A stretch of DNA of 28,556 nt. Origin: a virus. Position numbers and translations under genes: made by a program. The stretch is taken from IMG/VR virus record IMGVR_UViG_3300021376_000267, positions 1-28,556 of that record. The stretch is one strand, 5' to 3'. The notes beneath the pieces are model-generated. The model was not told the origin of the DNA and did not search any database. It saw only the letters and a list, made by a program, of their open reading frames with translations. Shown one piece after another: positions 16,498 to 24,405 of this stretch (position 1 is the stretch's first letter; the number at the start of each line of letters is the position of its first letter).

Positions 16498-18225
16498 CTA
16501 CACCACCTGATAAATTAATCTAGAATACATTGCTAAGAAATTATCAGAATATGTAGTGTTAATATTTGGAACTGTAGAATTTCCACCAGATGCTGCTGAC
16601 TGTTGTGGAGAGTCTCCTCCCATAGACATTGGAACCAGTGTTACATTTGGACCTTGTGATGATGGAACAGGAATATTCCTAGAAGAACTTCTAACTGCTG
16701 CATTAAGTTGAGCAGCAGAAGGTAAAATTGGAGATGCAGGTGGAAGAGTTTGACCAGATGAAGACCTTCCACCAGCACCCAAATTCAAAAATAAAGATGC
16801 TGGATCACCTCCAGTTCTAGATCCAATTCTCATTATATTTTGAATGTGCCTAGAAGTATTATTTTCAGAAGGTGGAGAATATGTGTTCATAACATCTTGC
16901 AGAGTTCTCTTTCCAGCATAAGGACCTTGAGGATTTCTAAGATGTCTTGCCAAATATTGAGTTGCTTCTGCATATGACTTTGGAGAAAACCCTTGATGCA
17001 AGATACCAAAAGGATTTTTTGTCCCAACTGCAATACCTGCGCTTCCAAAACTAGACTCTGCCCCTGCCAACCCAGCAACAAAAGCAGGATTTAGTCCTTC
17101 ACTCAAGGCAGTATTATAGATGGCATCAGCTTCTGACTCCATAGGAGTTCCTTTAAGAGTACTTCTAAATTGCTCTATGGTAGAAACTGAACCAGGATCA
17201 ACATTTAATCCTGGAATATCATATGGATCTGACATTGGACCACCAGGACCACCACCACCTCCTCCATTACCAGGACTTCCTTCACCATCACTTGGTTTTT
17301 TGCCAAGTAAAAAGTCAAGTGCTGCCTCAAACTTTCTATTTAAATTTTCAAATCTTTTTAAATCATCCTGAGGAATTGGAACTAAATTCTGAGGATCTAC
17401 AGAACCTTTTTGTTGTTCTGTTAATTGTTCTAATCTTTGTTGAGGTTGATCTTGCTCAGTATTAAACAAACTGTTTGCTAATGCAAGACCTCCACCAATC
17501 AATGCTGCTCTTCCTGCAAATCCTCGCATACCACCAAATCTTGATGCTCCAGCACCTGCTCCTCCTGCTGCTGAGGATGCTGTTGCTGCTGTTCTTCCAC
17601 CACCAAATAACCTACCTACCAATGATGTGACAACACTACCAGCAATTCCTGCTCCAATTGCAGGAAGATATGTCATTCCTATACCAATCAAAGGTCCAAT
17701 AATTTTGGATGGATCTCCACTTAAAATACCTTGCAGCAAATTAAACATTGCAAGTGCTCTGATAGCACCACCAGTTCCACTAAAGAAAGATCCTACATAC
17801 TTTTTAATTGCACCCAGAACATCAGATTTTTTATCCCCCAATTCTCTTCTGCCAAATATTCTTCCTCTATTTGCAATTCTTTTTCTATAATCTTCTACTT
17901 CTTTCTTATTAATTTGTTGAGTATTTTTATAATCTTGTTCTATTACTTGCCTAATTCTATCAAGATTATTGTTAATAATTTCTAAGTCAAGTGTAACTCT
18001 TCCTAGAGATGCAATTTCTCTTCTGGGTGCATCTATAGAATCATCTGCAGATTGTGATGGACGAAATCTATCTACAATCTGTTGAGGAATTGGTCTTTTT
18101 GGAATGAATCCAGAAAGTCTAGTAATCTTTGGCGCACCAAAAAAACTAAATTTACTTCTTGAATTTGATCCAGAGATAAATCTGGAAACTCTTGATTGAA
18201 AGTAATTAAAGTCTTCTGGATTCAT
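16498..18225 (-). CDS. Hub/tape-measure-like protein with glucosaminidase-like (lysozyme-fold) domain (575 aa)
   Basis: Seen: basic N-terminus with a helix (about 70-115); RKRIANRGR then IKKYVGSFF at 140-148; hydrophobic segments at about 150-205 and 235-252; helix 288-308 (FENLNRKFEAALDFLL); poly-Gly linker 318-330; then residues about 350-470 with AFVAGLAGAESSFG (Glu390 as the likely catalytic acid), KNPFGI and SYAEATQYLARHL. This order is typical of GH73/transglycosylase-type lysozyme-fold domains. A Ser/Pro-rich tail follows. The length is near T4 gp29 (590 aa). The start overlaps the preceding stop (ATGA). Inference: a tail-tip or tape-measure protein carrying a glycan-cutting domain, partner of the next gene with which it shares the IKKYVG(S/N)FF block and linker-enzyme layout. 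The exact T4 name is uncertain. Confidence 0.7.
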   Translation of the reverse strand: MNPEDFNYFQSRVSRFISGSNSRSKFSFFGAPKITRLSGFIPKRPIPQQIVDRFRPSQSADDSIDAPRREIASLGRVTLDLEIINNNLDRIRQVIEQDYKNTQQINKKEVEDYRKRIANRGRIFGRRELGDKKSDVLGAIKKYVGSFFSGTGGAIRALAMFNLLQGILSGDPSKIIGPLIGIGMTYLPAIGAGIAGSVVTSLVGRLFGGGRTAATASSAAGGAGAGASRFGGMRGFAGRAALIGGGLALANSLFNTEQDQPQQRLEQLTEQQKGSVDPQNLVPIPQDDLKRFENLNRKFEAALDFLLGKKPSDGEGSPGNGGGGGGPGGPMSDPYDIPGLNVDPGSVSTIEQFRSTLKGTPMESEADAIYNTALSEGLNPAFVAGLAGAESSFGSAGIAVGTKNPFGILHQGFSPKSYAEATQYLARHLRNPQGPYAGKRTLQDVMNTYSPPSENNTSRHIQNIMRIGSRTGGDPASLFLNLGAGGRSSSGQTLPPASPILPSAAQLNAAVRSSSRNIPVPSSQGPNVTLVPMSMGGDSPQQSAASGGNSTVPNINTTYSDNFLAMYSRLIYQVV

Positions 18226-18401
18226 CTATTTGCCTTAGCTGCTTTTTCCTCTTCTTCTTGAATATGTGCTTCTAATAGGGACAAATAAATTTCCCTCTCC
18301 CAAGGAATCATATTTTCAATCTCTGTCAACGAGTATTTATGATACTGAATCAAGGCAAAATTAATTCTATAATAAGATTCTAAGTCCTCATGACTTAGCA
18401 T
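18222..18401 (-). CDS. gp51: Small hub assembly protein, gp51-like (59 aa)
   Basis: A 59-codon frame from ATG 18401 to TGA 18222 that overlaps both neighbours: TAATG with the gp26 stop and ATGA with the next start. The protein is helical: MLSHEDLESYYRINFALIQ, then YHKYSLTEIENMIPWEREIY, then a Glu/Lys-rich end. The core Y-S-L-x-E-I-E-x-M-I-P-W-E-R-E is typical of small proteins that follow gp26 or tail-assembly chaperones in T4-like phages. Known: T4 gp51 helps hub assembly, but it is much longer (about 250 aa), so the equivalence rests on position and on how cyanophages are usually named. The presence of the gene is more secure than its name. Confidence 0.7.
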   Translation of the reverse strand: MLSHEDLESYYRINFALIQYHKYSLTEIENMIPWEREIYLSLLEAHIQEEEEKAAKANR

Positions 18402-19132
18402 TACCCGAAAAAACTTGAGAGTCCCTCCAATACAATTTCATTCTCAACTCCAGTGTTTGGATTCTTAACTACCAATGTATGTGACAGTTTAGGCATTGTC
18501 TCAAAGAAAGATTCAATTTGTTTAAATTGATTAGAATCAAAAGTTTCTAACCACTGAACCAATTCTTTCTTTGTTACATCTGCAGCAGACCAAGATTCAT
18601 CTTTGGTGTATACCATATCAACACATGATGCAACAATATCAAAAGACTTATCTATTGTCTCTTTACTTGTGGTTGGAGCAGAAAAATCAAAGTTATTATC
18701 AATGAATTCTTGAAGTGATGGATACTTCATCTTAACTACAATAGTATCATCTACTTTGATCTCAGACTTATGACCATCTGGAATCAAGACTTCAATTTCA
18801 TCTATGTTTACTTTAACATCTACTTGAGTTTCATTGTCATCAGGACAAGTGACAATCAACTCTACTGATTCCCCAACAGATTTAGCTCTGATATTCAGAA
18901 ACAAATATTCAATATCAAAACTTGGAAGAGAATCAATCTTAACTCCTCTTGTAAGAATGCAGTCTCTTAGCACAGTTTTAACTGCATTTGTGATCTCTTT
19001 ACTATCTCCACTTTCCATAGCAAGGATTAAAACTTTCTCTTCCTTAACTAGAAAAGGTCTATACTTAACTGCTTTTTTATTTGAAGGTAAAATCAACTCA
19101 TAGGTTGGAGTTGCAACTGTAGGTAATGGCAT
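18401..19132 (-). CDS. gp26: Baseplate hub subunit gp26 (243 aa)
   Basis: Seen: the N-terminus MPLPTVATPTYELILPSNKK followed by VKYRPFLVKEEKVLILAME is the hallmark of the T4 gp26 baseplate family. The body alternates an acidic beta region (DVKVNIDEIEVLIP) and helices (SLQEFIDNNFDF), ending in VVKNPNTGVENEIVLEGLSSFFG. T4 gp26 is 208 aa, so the length fits. Known: gp26 caps the central hub with gp28 and may act in tail assembly. It is the first gene of the long late operon that runs to 9319; a CTAAATA late box lies 25 bases upstream. Confidence 0.9.
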   Translation of the reverse strand: MPLPTVATPTYELILPSNKKAVKYRPFLVKEEKVLILAMESGDSKEITNAVKTVLRDCILTRGVKIDSLPSFDIEYLFLNIRAKSVGESVELIVTCPDDNETQVDVKVNIDEIEVLIPDGHKSEIKVDDTIVVKMKYPSLQEFIDNNFDFSAPTTSKETIDKSFDIVASCVDMVYTKDESWSAADVTKKELVQWLETFDSNQFKQIESFFETMPKLSHTLVVKNPNTGVENEIVLEGLSSFFG

Positions 19133-19157
19133 AATATCCTATAGATTTCAGTATGAT

Positions 19158-19164
19158 TATTTAG
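19158..19164 (-). promoter_or_regulatory. Late promoter -10 box (CTAAATA) for the hub operon
   Basis: Minus strand reads ACTAAATAATC, with 25 bases from the box to the gp26 ATG at 19132. The spacing matches the other late boxes in the window, and the box sits in the only gap before this operon. Confidence 0.5.
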
Positions 19165-19167
19165 TCC

Positions 19168-20016
19168 TCAAAAAGGAGCAGGAGGTCCTTGCAATTCAGG
19201 AGTTACTGGAACACCACCCTGTTCTCTAATTCTATTTTGTGTTCTCAATCTTATTTCTCTAAGTTCTGCTACTGTTTGATTTACTGTTGATTTCTTAGTG
19301 TTTGGTTGAGAAGTTCCTGCTGGTGGAACTGCATTGGGTTGAGTTGGTGCAGGATCAGATCCAGGAGCCCTAACTGTTCCACCACCATTTTCATCAGTTC
19401 CAATAGCATCATTAACTCTTTTAAAATTATAAACATCATAATTAAATGTCACGGTAGTTCTAAGTATGTTTGATCCCTCATAAGAAACAGGAACTGATAT
19501 AAGATTAGTCGGATATGCATTCCTTAATGTATATTCAACATAAGTTTTTGGAGGACCATACACACCATTCTCAACTAATCTTTGATTTGGTTCTCTAAAC
19601 AATCTTTCAAATTTTGTAATGACTATCTCTCTTTCATACTTATCTGAGTATTGAAACTTTGTATATGATGTTCCAGGACTTCCAGTGTTTGGTGAAATTG
19701 CTGCCATCCATTGTTCAAAAAATTGAAGAACTTTATAATCAGCATCAATATAAAAACTTACATCCACCTGAGGATAGACTCTTTTAGTAGGATATTGCTC
19801 TGTTCTACCTTGCCTATCACCAAAGACTTGACCTAATTCATATGATGACCCAGGAAGAACTGCATCATATGCCAGAAAATTAATATCTGTGTTTGATACT
19901 TTACCAAAACTATCCTTGATATAAACATCAAAAGTATTAGATAAAGATGGTTTAAACTTTCTAACTAACTCATCAGTACTAAACCATAAATTTTTATATG
20001 GGGTGGTTAGAGCCAT
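19168..20016 (-). CDS. gp54: Baseplate tail-tube initiator, gp54-like (282 aa)
   Basis: Seen: residues about 15-210 show the gp19/gp54 tube fold: FDVYIKDSFG, NFLAYDAVLPGSSYELG, DRQGRTEQYPTKRVYPQVDV, FFEQWMAAISP, YVEYTLRNAYPTNLISVPVSY and TTVTFNYDVYNF. The last ~70 residues are a Pro/Gly-rich linker and a basic helix. Known: gp54 with gp48 forms the rings on which the tail tube starts to polymerise; the family is related to tube protein gp19. The alternative is a gp19-type tube protein, but the C-terminal extension and the neighbourhood (gp48, gp53, gp26) favour gp54. The start has no clear ribosome site; it faces gp4 across 30 bases. Confidence 0.7.
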   Translation of the reverse strand: MALTTPYKNLWFSTDELVRKFKPSLSNTFDVYIKDSFGKVSNTDINFLAYDAVLPGSSYELGQVFGDRQGRTEQYPTKRVYPQVDVSFYIDADYKVLQFFEQWMAAISPNTGSPGTSYTKFQYSDKYEREIVITKFERLFREPNQRLVENGVYGPPKTYVEYTLRNAYPTNLISVPVSYEGSNILRTTVTFNYDVYNFKRVNDAIGTDENGGGTVRAPGSDPAPTQPNAVPPAGTSQPNTKKSTVNQTVAELREIRLRTQNRIREQGGVPVTPELQGPPAPF

Positions 20017-20023
20017 CTAAATA
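20017..20023 (+). promoter_or_regulatory. Late promoter -10 box (CTAAATA) for the gp4-gp53 operon
   Basis: Plus strand CTAAATA, 23 bases before the ATG at 20047, in the 30-base divergent gap between the gp54-like gene and gp4. It is the same box sequence as that upstream of gp26. Confidence 0.5.
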
Positions 20024-20046
20024 CGTTAAGTGCCTATATTATATGT

Positions 20047-20481
20047 ATGAGCTATAAGGGAATCTACAAACCTTCAAATCCCAAAAAGTATATTGGTGAT
20101 TCAAATAATATTATTTACAGATCACTATGGGAAAGAAAGTTTATGGTTTGGTGTGATCTAAATGAGAATATTTTAAAGTGGGCAAGTGAAGAAATTTGGA
20201 TTCCATATGTGTCCCCATTAGATAATAGAGTTCATAAATATTTTCCAGATTTTTATATAAAATATAAAGATACCAAAGGTGTTGTCAAAGAAAGTTTGGT
20301 TGAAGTTAAGCCTAAAAGACAAGTCAATGGTCCAAAGATTGGTAAAAGAGTTACTCAAAAACAATTAGTTGAAATGAAAGAATTTGCCAAGAATCAAGCA
20401 AAGTGGAAAGCAGCAGAAGAATTTTGTGAAGATAGAAAGTGGTCCTTTCAAATATTAACGGAGGATAATCTTGGCATATAA
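20047..20481 (+). CDS. gp4: Head completion protein gp4 (nuclease-like), 144 aa
   Basis: Seen: YRSLWERKFMVWCDLNENIL, then WASEEIWIPYVSPLD, then YFPDFYIKY match T4 gp4 closely in order and spacing. The acidic set E29, D68 and E86-V-K88 (LVEVKPK) is the PD-(D/E)XK nuclease core, as in TnsA-like folds. Known: T4 gp4 (gp50) is needed to finish DNA-filled heads before tail joining; a trimming nuclease activity is proposed. It is the first gene of the plus-strand late cluster. No Shine-Dalgarno is visible in the short leader, so the ATG is chosen by homology and by the late box 23 bases upstream. Confidence 0.9.
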   Translation: MSYKGIYKPSNPKKYIGDSNNIIYRSLWERKFMVWCDLNENILKWASEEIWIPYVSPLDNRVHKYFPDFYIKYKDTKGVVKESLVEVKPKRQVNGPKIGKRVTQKQLVEMKEFAKNQAKWKAAEEFCEDRKWSFQILTEDNLGI

Positions 20482-21010
20482 AACAATCTTCGAAGAAATT
20501 CAGGAAAAGACTAGAGGAAAAAGTCAAAGTAGAGATTGGTATAGAGAACAACTTGCACAAAAATTACCAAGAAACATCATCACTGATGAAAGATCTGATG
20601 AAATAGGAGATGAGTTAGAAAGAGATAGAAATATAACCACAACATTTCCAAGACTATACAACCTAATGTTCTATCAATACAAAGCAAAGTGGCGTCAAGA
20701 GTTACCATTCTATGACAAGTATCCCTTGTCTTTTGTTTTGGAAAAGGATTCCAGATCATTCTTTGCAGTGAACTTACATTACTATTCACCAGAAGAAAGA
20801 ATGGGAATTGCTATGTCTTTGGCAGAAGATAGAATCCCAAGGTTTACCAAAGGAGCACATAAATACTTATTATCAGAGGTCAGAAGTCCTTACTTAGTTT
20901 TAGCACAGCAAGAATGGCAAACCATGTGTCTACTACCAGTAGAAGAATTTGTAAGGGACTTGGGTGGGGTAGAAATACCAGTTCAATCTCAGCGAGTGTG
21001 GGGTAGATAA
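20471..21010 (+). CDS. Conserved phage protein of unknown function between gp4 and gp48 (179 aa), TTG start
   Basis: I recognise the pattern from other T4-like phages but not its function. Seen: a helical charged N-terminus (residues 1-50), then RLYNLMFYQYKAKWRQELPF, YDKYPLSFVLEK and FFAVNLHYYSPEERMGIAM, which looks like a small beta-barrel, then a helical C-terminus. The frame opens with TTG at 20471, inside the last codons of gp4 (overlap 11 bases). A strong GGAGG at 20460-20464 six bases upstream supports this unusual start, and no ATG lies nearby in frame. Translational coupling to gp4 and the position before gp48 suggest a virion or assembly role. Confidence 0.8.
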   Translation: MAYKTIFEEIQEKTRGKSQSRDWYREQLAQKLPRNIITDERSDEIGDELERDRNITTTFPRLYNLMFYQYKAKWRQELPFYDKYPLSFVLEKDSRSFFAVNLHYYSPEERMGIAMSLAEDRIPRFTKGAHKYLLSEVRSPYLVLAQQEWQTMCLLPVEEFVRDLGGVEIPVQSQRVWGR

Positions 21011-21011
21011 G

Positions 21012-22613
21012 ATGTCTAATCCTGTATGGTCTTTAACTAATAGAACCATAGATAATCGTGGAACCAGAGTTAATCCAAAATTAACCACAGTAACTCCTTC
21101 AAATCCAGAAGGTTGGGAAACCTTATTTACATTTTCAGATAGCACCAATACTGTTCAATATAAAATAGACCCTCAAGGAAGAGTTGGATATAGAGAAGGA
21201 AAGACTGGAAGACAATTTGCTAATTTACAACAATATGCAGATTGGTTGGCAGGGAACGCTAGCGTTGAAAAAATACAAGATTTCATTAATTTCTCTAAAC
21301 AAAAAATTGCAGGAGTTTTAACTACAAGAACACAAAATACAATTCCATCTCAACCACCCCCACAAGAAGCAGGAGCGCAAGGAGGAGCAGATTCGGGCGC
21401 AAACAACCCTGCTTCAGGAATTAGTACAACATATAATTTAGATGAATTTCAAGCATTAGAAAACGTTCTAGATAATTTTGAATCTACATCATTTAATAAA
21501 ATCAAAGCATTTTTATATTACCCACAAAACATAGGAACTAGTGGACAAGATAAAATTGTAATCAGTCAATTAGAGTATGTCCCTGGCAATTTAGCAGGAG
21601 CATTAACAGAAAATTCTTTAGGAAATAGAGAATCTCAATTTAATGAACAAGCAACCAAACAAAAATTAATAGGGAGTGTAGTTCTTCCTATTCCAAATGA
21701 CCTGTCAGAAGCAAATCAAACTGGATGGGGAGAAGATAGTTTATCTTCCATTACTGCTGCTTTAATGGGAGCAGCAATTCCAAAAGTTCAACAAATTGCA
21801 TCTGGAAGGGTTGCTGCAACTATAGGAGATCTTGATGCTATAAAATCTGCTCTTGGAAATAGTGCAGTATCTACAAGATTGACACAATTTTTAACAGTAA
21901 ATGCTGCAGCATCAGTATTAAAATTTGGAGGAATCCAAGTAAACCCTGAAGCATATATTACAAGAGCAACTGGAGCAGCAGTCAATCCAAACCTAGAACT
22001 ACTATTCCAAGGACCCAAACTTAGACAATTTGGATTTACATTTAAAATGTCACCAAGAAGTGCAGAAGAAGCAAGAAATATTAGAAGCATTCTTAAGTTT
22101 TTTAAAAAAGGAATGGCACCAAGAAGATCTAAAGAAAGAGAAACATCTATATTCTTAGGAACTCCCAATGTTTTTAGAATTAAATTTCAATCTGGCAACA
22201 ATGAAATTGGAAGCATTGGAAAAATTAAAACATGTGCTTTAGTTTCTTGTAATATAAACTATACTCCAGATGGATTCTATGCAGCATTTAATGATTCTGC
22301 AACTGGATCACAACCAGTTTCAGTCAATATGCAATTAGGATTTACTGAACTAACTCCAATCTTTAATGATGAATATGATGGAGACAAATCAGAAGTTGGT
22401 CCAGAAAACATATTCCAAAGTTTTGACTTGAAGCCTGCTCAAGAAACTAGAACTGATTCCAATCCAAGAAGTCCAGAAAATGCAAGAAGACAAGCAGCAG
22501 CAGAAGGAAGACCACTTCCAGGGGATATACCTATATCCAGAACTCCTGGAGCAACTGGAAGATCTGCTGGTACAAATGCAGATCTTAGAGAAGGTTTAGA
22601 TAGAGGTTACTAA
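21012..22613 (+). CDS. gp48: Baseplate tail tube cap gp48 (533 aa)
   Basis: Seen: the C-terminal half carries the gp48 signature: NPNLELLFQGPKLRQFGFTF, KMSPRSAEEARNIRSILKFF, FLGTPNVFRIKF and CALVSCNINYTPDG, then VNMQLGFTELTPI. The N-terminal ~120 residues are an extra beta domain (VQYKIDPQGRVGYREGKTG) and a Gln/Pro/Gly linker. T4 gp48 is 364 aa, so this copy is extended at both ends; the last 70 residues are Pro/Arg-rich and probably flexible. Known: gp48 sits on the hub and, with gp54, starts tube growth. The start ATG follows the preceding stop by one base; the stop overlaps the gp53 start (TAATG). Confidence 0.85.
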   Translation: MSNPVWSLTNRTIDNRGTRVNPKLTTVTPSNPEGWETLFTFSDSTNTVQYKIDPQGRVGYREGKTGRQFANLQQYADWLAGNASVEKIQDFINFSKQKIAGVLTTRTQNTIPSQPPPQEAGAQGGADSGANNPASGISTTYNLDEFQALENVLDNFESTSFNKIKAFLYYPQNIGTSGQDKIVISQLEYVPGNLAGALTENSLGNRESQFNEQATKQKLIGSVVLPIPNDLSEANQTGWGEDSLSSITAALMGAAIPKVQQIASGRVAATIGDLDAIKSALGNSAVSTRLTQFLTVNAAASVLKFGGIQVNPEAYITRATGAAVNPNLELLFQGPKLRQFGFTFKMSPRSAEEARNIRSILKFFKKGMAPRRSKERETSIFLGTPNVFRIKFQSGNNEIGSIGKIKTCALVSCNINYTPDGFYAAFNDSATGSQPVSVNMQLGFTELTPIFNDEYDGDKSEVGPENIFQSFDLKPAQETRTDSNPRSPENARRQAAAEGRPLPGDIPISRTPGATGRSAGTNADLREGLDRGY

Positions 22614-23407
22614 TGACATATTTCAGAGAAGTATCAGACTTACTATACCAGTCTCAACAACCAACTAGAAACTCTTCTTTTGACTATGTAAAGGTCAAGA
22701 ACTTTTTTAGAAGAGCAAAAATTCGTGATGACTTCTTTAAAAATGTAACTGCATTTACAAAATACAAAATTACTGGTGAGGAAAGACCAGAACAAGTATC
22801 AGAAAAAATTTATGGGACTCCATCATTTGATTGGTTAGTTCTTATTTCCAACAACATCATCAATGTAAGAACTGAATGGCCACTGTCAGACTCTGAATTT
22901 ACCAATTATCTTTATAGAAAATATACACCAGAAGAATTATCTCAAACTCATCACTATGAAACTACTACTATCACTGATGGTAGGGGTAAACTAATTGTCC
23001 CTGGTGGATTAATTGTTGATGCAAACTTTTCCGCAAAATATTTTGATGAAACTATTAAAGTTCCTGGATCCATAGCACCTGGAGGATCTTTTACATTTGA
23101 TTCAAATCTAATTAAATTTGATTCCAATCTAATTAGATTCAATGATACTGCATCTGGATCTGGATCTAGTGGTGGAGAAACTTTGGTAGGATCTATGGTA
23201 ACTACAAATCCAGTGAGAGCAATTAGTAATTATGAATATGAAATTTATTTAAATGATCAAAAGAGAAATATTTTTATTCTAAAATCCAGATATCTACAAG
23301 CAGCAATAGACGACATGAGAGAAATCATGTCCTATGGATTCTCTACACAATATGTGAATGATAAAACTAAAAAGGGAGAGAACTTAAGAGTCCTCTCCCC
23401 CAGATAA
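22613..23407 (+). CDS. gp53: Baseplate wedge subunit gp53 (264 aa)
   Basis: Seen: NFFRRAKIRDDFFKNVTAFT, then KYKITGEERPEQVSEKIYGT, then FDWLVLISNNIINVRTEWPL match the LysM-like core of T4 gp53 (RPEELANAIYG...YWVLL). Residues about 120-200 are an insert with poly-beta and Gly/Ser character (FDSNLIKFDSNLIRF is an internal 6-7 residue repeat) not present in the 196-residue T4 protein. The C-terminus resumes with YEIYLNDQKRNIFILKSRYL. Known: gp53 links adjacent wedges around the hub. The last 13 codons double as the antisense terminator of gp32, and its stop codon abuts the gp32 stop with no gap. Confidence 0.85.
   Translation: MTYFREVSDLLYQSQQPTRNSSFDYVKVKNFFRRAKIRDDFFKNVTAFTKYKITGEERPEQVSEKIYGTPSFDWLVLISNNIINVRTEWPLSDSEFTNYLYRKYTPEELSQTHHYETTTITDGRGKLIVPGGLIVDANFSAKYFDETIKVPGSIAPGGSFTFDSNLIKFDSNLIRFNDTASGSGSSGGETLVGSMVTTNPVRAISNYEYEIYLNDQKRNIFILKSRYLQAAIDDMREIMSYGFSTQYVNDKTKKGENLRVLSPR
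23369..23399 (-). terminator. Intrinsic terminator for gp32, inside the gp53 coding end
   Basis: On the minus strand GGGAGAG (23399-23393) pairs with CTCTCCC (23380-23374), with an inner ACT/AGT extension past one mismatch. Five Ts follow directly (23373-23369), then AGTTTTA. It starts 9 bases after the gp32 stop. The plus strand has the same stem but no T-run. Confidence 0.75.
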
Positions 23408-24325
23408 TCATTCCTCAGCCAACCTCTGGAAATAACTCAGAGTGTCATCCTCATCTTCATCAGAAGAGGATGAAGGACTTTGTGAGCGAGTTCCACCAAA
23501 CTTTCCCTCAGACACTTCTGTATCTGTAGGGGTAGGACCAAAGTTATCTTCATCTTCAAAAGATTCATCAACTTTTGAAGTAGCAGGCTTTTTACCAAGC
23601 ACTGCTTTAAGACGACCATCAAGTTGCTCATAAGACTTGAATGCATCTGGTTTCACAAACTCTTCAAGAGAGTAACACTTCTTCCAGATTGCTTCCATCT
23701 CTTGATCATCATCAAGAAGTGGAGATGGAGATTCAAATTCTGACTTATCATAGTTCCAGTAACCATCCTTCTTGGTGATCTTCACCTTAAAGTTGGCACC
23801 TTGCCAGAAGTCAAAAGGATCAATAGGTGTTTCATCATCAAACTCTGGTTGCATTGCAGCAGAGATCTTGTCAAAGATCTTTTTACCATACTTGAACAGA
23901 AACACTTTACCCTCATTCTCAGGGTGTGCTTTGTCACTCACAACATAGATGTTGGAGTAGTAAGAAAGTTTACGCTTACGTTGGCGTACAATTTCTTGAT
24001 TGGATTTACTTCCTGTATTCCACAGTTCACGATTTGCTTCGCAAACTGGGCAAGACTGATTGATTGTGGTCAGACAATTATCAATTAGCCAACCACCAGG
24101 ACCTTGAAAGGCATGAGTGTATACTTTTGCCCAAGGAAGTTCTTCTCCTTCAGGAGAAGCAAGAAACCTAATTACAGCAAAACCATTACCTGCTTTGTCT
24201 ACTTCTGGTTTCCAGATTCGATCATCAGATGATCCACTGTTTGAGTTCATCTTCTCAACTTCACTCAGAAGTTTTGAAGTCAAAGAACCCAGCTTAGATT
24301 TCTTTTTAAGGTCTGCAAAAGACAT
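23408..24325 (-). CDS. gp32: Single-stranded DNA binding protein gp32 (305 aa)
   Basis: Seen: a basic N-terminal stretch LKKKSK (residues 6-11), in the place of the T4 LAST motif used for cooperativity. The core has a zinc site H71-x12-C84-x7-C92-x2-C95, nearly the T4 spacing (H64, C77, C87, C90), along with FAVIRFLASPEGEELPWAKV and KVFLFKYGKKIFDKI. The tail is acidic (SSSSDEDEDD) and ends DTLSYFQRLAEE; this tail recruits replication and repair proteins in T4. Known: gp32 coats ssDNA during replication, recombination and repair, and works with the gp59 loader encoded nearby. It has its own strong host-type promoter (24376-24405), GAGG seven bases before ATG, and its own terminator. Confidence 0.95.
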   Translation of the reverse strand: MSFADLKKKSKLGSLTSKLLSEVEKMNSNSGSSDDRIWKPEVDKAGNGFAVIRFLASPEGEELPWAKVYTHAFQGPGGWLIDNCLTTINQSCPVCEANRELWNTGSKSNQEIVRQRKRKLSYYSNIYVVSDKAHPENEGKVFLFKYGKKIFDKISAAMQPEFDDETPIDPFDFWQGANFKVKITKKDGYWNYDKSEFESPSPLLDDDQEMEAIWKKCYSLEEFVKPDAFKSYEQLDGRLKAVLGKKPATSKVDESFEDEDNFGPTPTDTEVSEGKFGGTRSQSPSSSSDEDEDDTLSYFQRLAEE

Positions 24326-24375
24326 TGGATTACCTCGGATTAATTGGATGAATAGGATTGATTATCCACTTACAC

Positions 24376-24405
24376 ATCATAACACATGCTGAGGTTATGT
24401 GTCAA
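24376..24405 (-). promoter_or_regulatory. Host-type promoter for gp32
   Basis: Minus strand -35 TTGACA (24405-24400, consensus), 18-base spacer, -10 TATGAT (24381-24376) with extended TGT upstream. The predicted leader is about 44 bases. The -35 lies in the last codons of the DUF1825 gene. Confidence 0.75.

Noticed and set aside
18334-18341. Late box CATAAATA inside the gp51-like gene
   Set aside because: Over 100 bases from the next start and inside coding sequence; a chance match is likely in AT-rich DNA.
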